Below are positions 56,895-64,000 of a stretch of 64,000 nt of DNA, one piece after another. Made by a program: the position numbers and the translations under genes. The notes beneath the pieces were generated by a model. The model had not been told where the DNA came from, did not search any database, and was given only the letters and a program-made list of their open reading frames with translations. Numbering within the stretch: the first letter of the stretch is position 1; every line of letters begins with the position of its first letter. The stretch lies in contig OZ024724.1 of the NCBI GenBank assembly GCA_964016875.1, forward strand, positions 23,172,200 to 23,236,199. The letters run 5' to 3'. The DNA is from Fallopia convolvulus. Lineage: Eukaryota > Streptophyta > Magnoliopsida > Caryophyllales > Polygonaceae.

Positions 56895-58234
56895 GGTTTC
56901 TTGACAACAAATAAATTTATAATCAAGACCCCGCTGAGTACAAGGGAGTCAGGTTCGTCCACGAGAGATAGTCAGTATCAAGTTTTGTTACTTTTCACGC
57001 AAGCTAGCAATCAAAAGCAAGGAGTTTTTATCAAGGAAGAGAAATTCTAAGGTTTAGGGTATCCCCACAACAACAATCATGCATACAAACGCTCATGAAA
57101 CACATAGATCATGCTTTTATCACATAAAGGTGTCAACTTTCATCAACCTAAGCAAGTAAATCAACTAACTTTCGTCAAATTAATAAACTTACTATCTAAT
57201 CTCTTCTACATCAACTAGGATAGATCCGCTTTCGCTTCAAAACCCTAAATTGACTTTTCTGATTCAAGGTTTCCACTTTCGCTTCAACTATGAATGAAAA
57301 ATTCCAATCCACTTTCGTTTCAAGGAGTTAAGAGCAAGAGAGAAGATTCATGCAATAAAAACAATCAATTCATGATCATAAATAAGCATGCAGAACCATT
57401 GTTGGGTTTAACCCAAACCTTAGAGAGAGAAACTACTCACTAATCATAATTAAAAACATCTAAATTAATAAAAGGGAAACTTACAAGCAAATCCAACAAA
57501 CTTGTCTTCCAAGTAACTCCACAATATCGCCCCTCTATCCTCTCCTCACGCCTCTCTCTCTCGTCTCTCTCCTTCTCCGCTCTACTCTCTCTAACTTCCT
57601 CCCCCTTACTTGCCCTCCAAGGCAATCTATTGTGTAGTCAAACAAAGGGTAGACAAGAGTTTATATAGAAAAGCTAATCTATCTTTGAAGCTATCTATAA
57701 GGAAATAATATCTTCTAATAAGATATATCCCTTCTATCTATCTAAAAAAACATAAAAGGAAATAGGATAAAAGCCTTTAAAACACGCCGACTCGGATCTC
57801 CGTTGTGTCTCGGGGTGGCTCGGTACCGACCCAAAGTGGGTCGTCACCGACCGTTTTCAGAACTAAAATCAGTCTTGAGTAAAACTTGCGTAGCGGCTAC
57901 GTTACAACTCCGTTTGACTCGATTCTTTTTCCTATGTTCTTGTAACGAATTTCTCTATATCTTCTAAGCTTGAACTTGATCTTCAATGACTTCATGAACT
58001 ACATTCCTTGAGCTTTCCCTTAAGTGCTTCTCTTCGGTTTTGCTCTTTTCCTTAAAATAGCTCCAAATAGCTTTTAAAAACCTACAAAACACCACCAAAG
58101 CTTATGTAGACTCCATAGCTTAAGGAAATACAAAAACCTACACAAATGACTCAAAATAAAACACAAAACTAAAGAAAAAGACTCAAACACACTAAAAACA
58201 CACCCTAAAAACACGACTAAAAAGGCAGACATCA
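56895..58234 (-). repeat. Ath-5 LTR C (5' LTR)
   Basis: Right end AGACATCA next to TTTAC; left end truncated as in LTR B. Word cluster at about 57820-57855 and TATA box near 57660. Confidence 0.86.
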
Positions 58235-59098
58235 TTTACATATCTAATAAGAACCGCCATTTGTTCCTTTATAGATCAATCACTAGCCTCACCAACCAGA
58301 ATAGAAAACAGCCTATCACCAAGGTTATCTAATATTGCACGTGTGGTCACAACTACACACGAATGAGTCATATCTTTTTGTATTGGTGGATATGTCATTT
58401 GATTATTTCCAGGTGCATTCTGTAAAACAACACTGCCAACCTCATGATTTTGTAGGCTATACCACTTTAACAACTCGAAAAAATATTTCTATTTAATGAA
58501 GTAGAGGATTCATCATGTCCCTCATAGGTAAACCTTGACTTAAAATGAATCGAATGACATCTAGAGTTGTTGCCAAACGAATATGGTAAGCTTCTTCTCT
58601 TCTCAAATTTCTTCATTTGAGAATATAACACATTCTTCTTTAGATTTTTGAAATTTTCTAGATTAATTATTGCTTTTTTATTTGCATTACCAACCAAACT
58701 AACATGTTCCCTGAATCTCTCAATTGCCCTTTTCCAATTAGAAAAGCCATTTTTTGTGAGCGCTTCATCAACTGAGCTGCCAACATTAGACTTGAAAAGA
58801 AAATAACAAAAACAATATGGAAAATCATTCACAACACTATATTCCAACTAATCAAATTCAACAAACCATACATCTTTGAAACCTCTATTATTAATCCCAT
58901 ACTTCTTTTTCGGAAAATATGTCCTTTAGGTTGACAAGGACCTTTGGCCACATATGCTCTCCTTATATGGTTTCCAGTATTAGTATCAAAACTATAAATA
59001 GGCTTGCGTAATTCGGGATCGACAACAACATCAACATCATCAATTTCAACCTCGTTCAGATTAACTTCCAATTCAACACCCGTATTCAAAGCATTCAC
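58235..59098 (-). pseudogene. hAT transposase relic, TTF-zinc-finger N-terminal part
   Basis: On the minus strand: acidic start (VEIDDVDVVVDPELR, near 59050), the TTF-type segment with GPCQPKGHIF (about 58940), then the DUF4371-like region with W-x-x-AIERFREHVSLVGN (about 58740) and WYSLQNHEVGSVVLQNAP (about 58455), then TTRAILDNLGDRLFSILV and SIKEQM to the Ath-5 site. At least two frameshifts are present. This family is domesticated or transposon-derived in many plants; here it is clearly a relic because it is split by Ath-5. Confidence 0.7.
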
Positions 59099-60402
59099 AT
59101 TGGAAGTTTGTTACGGTTGTTAATAATATATGAATAAATTGAGGTTTTGGGTGTTTTTGAAAAATATCTCTCCATTTTAATACAATCAACAATAACCTAT
59201 CAATATAAACAAATAATAATTATGAAATCCATATAAGAATATAACTATTCATTTTACAAATCTGATTTCATAAAATCTTTATAACTATTTTGTTCATTTC
59301 ATAAACCTATCAATTAAACAAATTTAATAAGACTAAATAATTGAAAAGACACTAAAAATTAAAAACGGAATTAAATAAAAAAAGAAAATTAGAATTTCAA
59401 AGGTTACCTTAAGTGGTTGAGTAGCTTACTCCCCTTGAGCTTCTCGGAGTGCTCGCCACTAGCTCTTCCTCGGACCTTAGTTGCTCACTTGCTCGCCAAT
59501 TTCCAATCAGAAGTCGAAAGTTAAGCTACTCGTTTTGATGTTTTGTGTCAAGTAAGGAGGAAGGAAGCCCTAGGTAATGTTAATTTTGATTTTTTTAATT
59601 AAAAGCCCAATGTTCTTACAAAGTAAAGGGCCCATGGCTCAATAACTATTAAACTCAATTTCATTTACATAGATTTTACATAGGCCCAAATATCCAATTT
59701 AATTTCTGATTTATTTTTTTAATTAAGAGGCTTTCTTCCACAGGTGTCTAGATGACATTCCCGACTTTCCGGCGAAGCGCAGCTGCTGCCTGCTTGCCCA
59801 CCCACATCTGCACTCCACCCAACGTCCCATTGTCTCGCCTATCCTCTACCCTGCTCCGCCCTCACCCCATACCTAGGGGCGGGTTTTTACAAATTCCCGG
59901 TCCTCCGACCGGAGGTGGGGACAACCGCCCCCACCCGCACCCTCCCTCCACCACTGGTTCTTCCATCCTAATATCTTTGGCTTATCTTTTGAGCTACTCC
60001 TTTGGTTTATAACATTCCAGTTGTAGCTTTCGAGCTAGAACTTCAACACAAAAGATAAAAATGAAAGGAGATAAGGAGTCGCCTGCAAACTATCTTTTGA
60101 AATGGTGCATAGTGATTATATTTTTTTTTCCTTTTTTAGCAGTTGACATTTTTTTGTCACATGTAACGAAATTGGATGTTATACATGAAATATGTGAAAG
60201 CTAATTAAGATAAAATCTTGGGGTTACAAGATGAAATTTTCGTAAATTAAAACTGTTTATTTTCATCTGCTTTCGTTTAAGAAATTTGAGTAGTGGAGAT
60301 AAAGTAAGCGTGAGATATCTGATTTCGTCATATTTAAATGGAAGCTAATAGTATTGTTAATTTTTTGGCTTCTCTTGCTTTTTCTTTTACCTTAGGATAT
60401 CT
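59099..60402. other. Upstream of the hAT relic, no gene seen
   Basis: AT-rich DNA (59110-59400), a short more mixed block (59405-59570) that may be the 5' exon or end of the hAT unit, and a C-rich block at 59752-59960 with CCGGTCCTCCGACCGG, a near-palindrome. The 86-residue open frame in the C-rich block has no family features. No inverted terminal repeat of the hAT element was found. Confidence 0.4.
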
Positions 60403-60553
60403 GCCTTCGGGCATTTGGTTCAACGGTCAAGTCTCTGGGGTAGTACTTGAGTCCATCGTTTCGAACCACATGGGTGACGATTTTCCCATTTTTCTTTTTG
60501 CCCATTTTTCTTTGGAATTGGTTAGTAACCAGTACTCATCCTTACCCTATTAA
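60403..60553 (+). mobile_element. SINE-like sequence with tRNA-type promoter
   Basis: A-box TGGTTCAACGG (60416-60426) and B-box-like GTTTCGAACC (60458-60467) at 31 bp spacing, then about 80 bp and an A-run (60552-60558). Similar sequence lies on both sides: TAGTATTGTTAATTTTTTGG at 60349 and TAGTATTGCTAAC at 60559 continuing at 62036. The repeat is about 50 bp, long for a SINE target duplication. Confidence 0.45.
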
Positions 60554-60571
60554 AAAAATAGTATTGCTAAC

Positions 60572-62030
60572 TGATGTTCATGTTTTTAGTATAGTTTTAG
60601 GTGTTTTTCTTGAGTTGTTTAGCTTAATTTTAGTAAGTTTTAGTGTTTGTTTTATGTGTTTTTGGATAAGTTTACATATTTTGTGAAAAGTATGGAAGCT
60701 ACTCCGTTTTTGTGTTTTTTATAGGTTTTCGAAGCAGAAAGGAGCATTTTGAGAGATCTAAAGTCAAGTGGTAGATGGTGGAGTATGTGGAGAAGAAGAG
60801 AAGAAAGAATACGCTTTGAAGATCCCGTCGAATCCAAGAGAAACTATACAAAAGTACAAAAGATCCAAAACAAGGAGCTCGTTACCGACCTGTGAGGGTC
60901 GATATCGATCTGTGCAACAAAGTCTAATCAGAGAAGTTCAGCAAAAGTCCTGCCGACCCTCTGCAAGTCATTACCGAGGTGACCTGTGTCGGTAGGCAGC
61001 GCCGACTTGCAATTTTCTACCTTTTATCTCGTAATCTTTTTAGTTAGGAAAGTTTCTATCTTTTAGGACCCTTGTTAGATAGTTTTTCTTAGTATAAATA
61101 CTCTTGTTTGAAGTCAAAAAAATGGGGATATTCGGAAGAGAAGATTAGACGAGACAGGCGAGAGAGTTCGAGAGAGAGAAACTGAGTTCTTGTCTTCTTT
61201 TGTTCTTCATTTTTGAGTTTGGTTGTATTCAAAGATGAGATTTTTATAATTCAAGTAAGCTTGTGTTTATTTATATTTCAATGTTCTCATTCAATTTAGT
61301 TGCTTATTTTATTTCGATCATGAGTGAGTAGTTATCCTTTCTAGGGTCGGGGCTGTAAACCCGGCATAGTTATGCATGATTGAATGTGTGTGATGAATGT
61401 TTGATTGCCTTCTATCCTTTATATACTTGTTTTGTGCTTATACTTAGACAAAAGTCGAAGTAATTTGAGTTTATCGCTCAATCGCAAGAGAAAGTTGTAA
61501 CCTTGAATGTTGATATTGTTCGATAACGAAAGTTTCAAGCTTTGGATTCAAAAATAAGTAGAGAGTGAATTGATTTATGAAAATTGATTGATTTACTTGC
61601 TTAGATCAACGAAAGTTGATAGCTTTATCGTTGAGGCATGTTATTTATCCTTCACACTATTTCATGTGCATGATTATGTCGTGGTAAACCCTTGTCCTAG
61701 ATTCTTTTACCTTTGAATTACCTTCGTTTTATTCTGTTCAGATTCGTTACCGAGGTGTCTAGGTCGGTATCGAGCCTACAGTTTGATTGTGTTTAGTTGC
61801 TTAGTTTGTGTTGAAAACCCAACATCGTTACCGACCCTAACAAGGTCAGTACCGAGGCTGTTGTAGCCTTGTTTTATACAGTTGTTTCTGTTTTGCTTTG
61901 TTTTTGTGCTTTCCGTTTTATAGTTTAGTAATCAAACAAACTTTGCTTCTCGTGGACGATCCTGACTTCTCTATACTCAGCGGGGTCTTGACTACAAATT
62001 TATTTGTTGTTAAGTAAATCCCTATCAACA
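60572..62030 (+). mobile_element. Solo Athila-type LTR (TSD CTAAC)
   Basis: TGATGTTC to TATCAACA, flanked by CTAAC at 60567-60571 and 62031-62035. It is a diverged relative of the Ath-5 LTR: both end with TTGAC...AAATTTATTTGTTGT near the CAACA terminus. Words CGTTACCGACC, TCGATATCGA and CGTTACCGAGG are at 60883-60990, the TATA box AGTATAAATA at 61091-61100, and further words at 61746-61858. Confidence 0.85.
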
Positions 62031-62035
62031 CTAAC

Positions 62036-63320
62036 TTTTTGGCTTCTCTTACTTTTTTTTAACCTTAAGATTGCATGCATTGTCACCGGCTTGAAGGTGC
62101 TTTATCTTGTATGTCTGATCTAATTTAGTCATTTTTTCTTTCAATAAAACCCTCCTTAAGGAACGCGCCTCACACACCCCTTTTCCCTTTCCCCTTTGTG
62201 TTCTTGCTAGGGTTTTGCCCGTCGATTCCAATTTCTCTTTCCGCCCTCCACCATGCTCCCCTTTGTAAATCCGTTCTTCTTTTAGTAGTTTTTATCTTCA
62301 ATTTGTGGATCTTGTTCATCTTGAACGGCTTCCATGAATCAAACCTTACTCCTACCCCTTATAGTTGCGATTGTATTTTCTTGAGCTATTCCGATTTTTT
62401 CTCTAGATCTGGGCTTGCTCGAGGTTTTAATCCTGCTATTGAACCTTTTTCCGATGATCTTTATGGTTACCTTTGTCCTTATGGTGGTTCCTGTTTCTTT
62501 TTCTGGTTCGATGTGTTGTCGATTCCCTTAATTCATGAGGAGTTGAAGAGATCTTTGATGGTTGCTGCTGAGGGTTGGATCTTCAAACTCGGCATCAAGC
62601 TTTTATCTAGTTGCATTTGGAGCTTCCGAAGATTTTGGTTGGCTTTCATTTCCTAGTGTAAGGTGCTGCATTCTCATCTTCCTTGTTCGTTTTTTCATTA
62701 TTTGTTAGTTTTGATTACTGATGTGTGGCTTATCTTTGTTGATTATTATGTTTCTAGTGTTACTTATCTCTTTATGTGGTGTTCTCCTTGTGTTTTTCTC
62801 TCTTGTTTTGATCATGTGTCCTTGTTTACTTGCTTTTATTGCATTTTATCAGTTTGTGTTTGGTTTTCTTGGGTTCTTCTTCTTTGTTTGAGGGTCGTTT
62901 ATCTAGTTTTGTTCTTTTTTTTTTTGAAGTTCTTTGTTTTGCAAGATTAGTTTTTTTTAGGGTTTCTTGTGTATTTTGATAGTTGTTATAGGAAAGTTTT
63001 TCCGTTCTCTTTTATTTTGTTGGCTTTATGCCTCTCTTTATAGTTTTTGTTGTTCTTACTAGTCTTGTTTTATCGTGTTTATGGGTTCTTCTCTGGTTGT
63101 CCTTGGTTTTTCGCCTTGTTGTTTTTGGGTTTTCCTTTTGTCCTTCTTGTTCTTGGTTTTGCTCTTGTTTTTGTTTAGTTGTTTTCCTTTTTGCTGCTTA
63201 TGTGCTCTCTTTGTTGCAGGTTTTTTTCCTTTGTGTTTGGGGTTTGTTATAATCAGGTTTTGGTGGGTTTCTTGCTTATTGAGGGTGCTTGTGGGTGAAT
63301 GGTTGTTTTTCCTTTGTTCT
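62036..63320. other. Unassigned T-rich sequence
   Basis: Strong T bias on the plus strand, increasing after 62660. A 152-residue open frame (62198-62656) has ordinary codon variety and a hydrophobic start, but I recognise no family; it could be a gene's 5' end, a transposon UTR or chance. The T-rich frames after 62660 are low-complexity. The T/G-rich style resembles plant introns or LINE spacers. Confidence 0.3.
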
Positions 63321-64000
63321 TGATGTCTTGTGGCCGGAATGTTATTTTGCTCAGGATTTGTTCTTCTCAGCTTTGTTCAACCTCAGGTATGTTTAAATTC
63401 TAAACCCTACCTCCAAACTTTCCATCATGTTTATGAGATATTTGTTCTGGAACCTGATTATGAAAGACTTTGTTCTTTTGTTTGAGGTTGAGCTGGTTCA
63501 AATGCTTATATATATGATGACCAGACAATTCAATTCAGAAACTTGGTGCCTCTTTTGTTGGAATATGGAATACTTTGACAACTTACTGATGTCTTGTGGC
63601 CTTCTTATTATTTTAAGTAAGGTTTGTTCTTACCAGTCATATTCAACCACAAGTACTCATATAACTTTAACTTGTATCTCTAAACTCTCCATCTTATTTA
63701 TCAATTTTTTGGTATGCTTCTTGATAAAGAAAGGTTCTGTTCTTTTGTTTACGGTTCACCTGGTTCAAGTGTATCAACATATGATGATCAAAATTTTCAT
63801 TATAGATACTTGGAGCTTTATTTGTTGGCTTCTTCAATATAATGACTGGCGACTTAGGTGCCTATGATGCTTGTTGTTTTATGTAATGCTGTTGGATTCC
63901 CTCTGATGCCTCATTATATTATACAATTGGCATACATATGTAGTATTGTTCAAATACTCATGAGAATTCTTGGATTAATGTGTGTTTCTGTGCTCCTTAC
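63321..64000 (+). repeat. Imperfect tandem repeat, about 270-bp unit
   Basis: Unit 1 is 63321-63586 and unit 2 is about 63587-63864, both starting TGATGTCTTGTGGCC. Shared internal marks are TTTGTTCTT, TTGTTCTTTTGTTT, CTGGTTCAA and a TTTGTTGG near the end. A third diverged unit may run to the window end. Identity is moderate, so the duplication is old. Confidence 0.6.

Larger units (their letters stand above)
52262..58234 (-). mobile_element. Ath-5: Athila-type three-LTR complex (TSD TTTAC)
   Basis: It has three LTR copies: A 52262-53612, B 54054-55393, C 56895-58234. Two internal pieces separate them (53613-54053 and 55394-56894). TTTAC lies at 52257-52261 and 58235-58239, and the hAT reading continues across, so the complex behaves as one insertion. 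Both internal pieces hold only 3' noncoding sequence; the primer site, gag and pol are absent. LTR B and C lack the terminal TGTTGAAAG of A and join internal DNA at the same point. Confidence 0.88.

Noticed and set aside
59752..60012. 86-residue Pro/Ser-rich frame
   Set aside because: C-rich composition only; no homologous copy in the window and no motif.
62663..63323. Hydrophobic small frames that look like membrane proteins
   Set aside because: T-rich DNA gives Phe/Leu/Val-rich translations in every plus frame; no start context or conserved motif.

Overview
This is plant nuclear DNA made almost entirely of nested transposable elements. I found no convincing host gene. The evidence for a flowering plant is the mix of families: Athila-type Ty3/gypsy elements with a tRNA-Asp-like primer site and an env-like gene after pol, a Tekay/Del-type chromovirus, Sireviruses, Cassandra elements carrying 5S rRNA-derived LTRs, a plant LINE and a TTF-zinc-finger hAT transposase relic. 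Density and nesting suggest pericentromeric or other heterochromatin. The species cannot be named from the sequence.

Layout. 1-3865: minus-strand Athila-like fragment (Ath-0) with an env-like ORF, its leader and a TATA region. 3866-10300: 5'-truncated Sirevirus on the plus strand (RT/RNase H, env-like gene, 3' noncoding region with repeated polypurine tracts, 3' LTR). 10301-12641: decayed LINE ORF1 and the first codons of ORF2, resuming at 49867. 12642-49861: one large insertion, Ath-1 (minus, TSD ATGGA). Its left LTR holds a 3.9-kb solo LTR (TSD CAAAA) and a Harbinger-like MITE. Its interior holds Tg-2, a gag-only gypsy element with roughly 4-kb LTRs. Tg-2's 5' LTR is split by the chromovirus Tek-3 (22031-37921, TSD TTTAT). 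Tek-3 in turn holds a Sirevirus solo LTR (TSD TAACC) and a young Athila element, Ath-4 (26874-35463, TSD ATGAT). A Cassandra element lies at 47008-47485.

49867-51206: LINE remnant and a gypsy gag fragment. 51207-51401: Cassandra solo LTR. 51402-59100: a minus-strand hAT transposase relic split by Ath-5 (52262-58234, TSD TTTAC), an unusual three-LTR structure. 60403-62030: SINE-like sequence and a solo Athila-type LTR (TSD CTAAC). 62036-64000: T-rich unassigned DNA ending in a roughly 270-bp tandem repeat.

Most autonomy genes are broken, so the elements are relics, although the two LTRs of Ath-4 are about 99% identical by eye. The most interesting signals are regulatory. Each LTR family carries its own long palindromic word about 85-120 bp upstream of a TATA box. 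In Ath-4 the same module occurs in the LTR and again ahead of the env-like gene, with a candidate leader intron between it and the ATG, which suggests a second internal promoter. The roughly 4-kb LTR family carries an antisense tRNA-like Pol III unit in all three copies.
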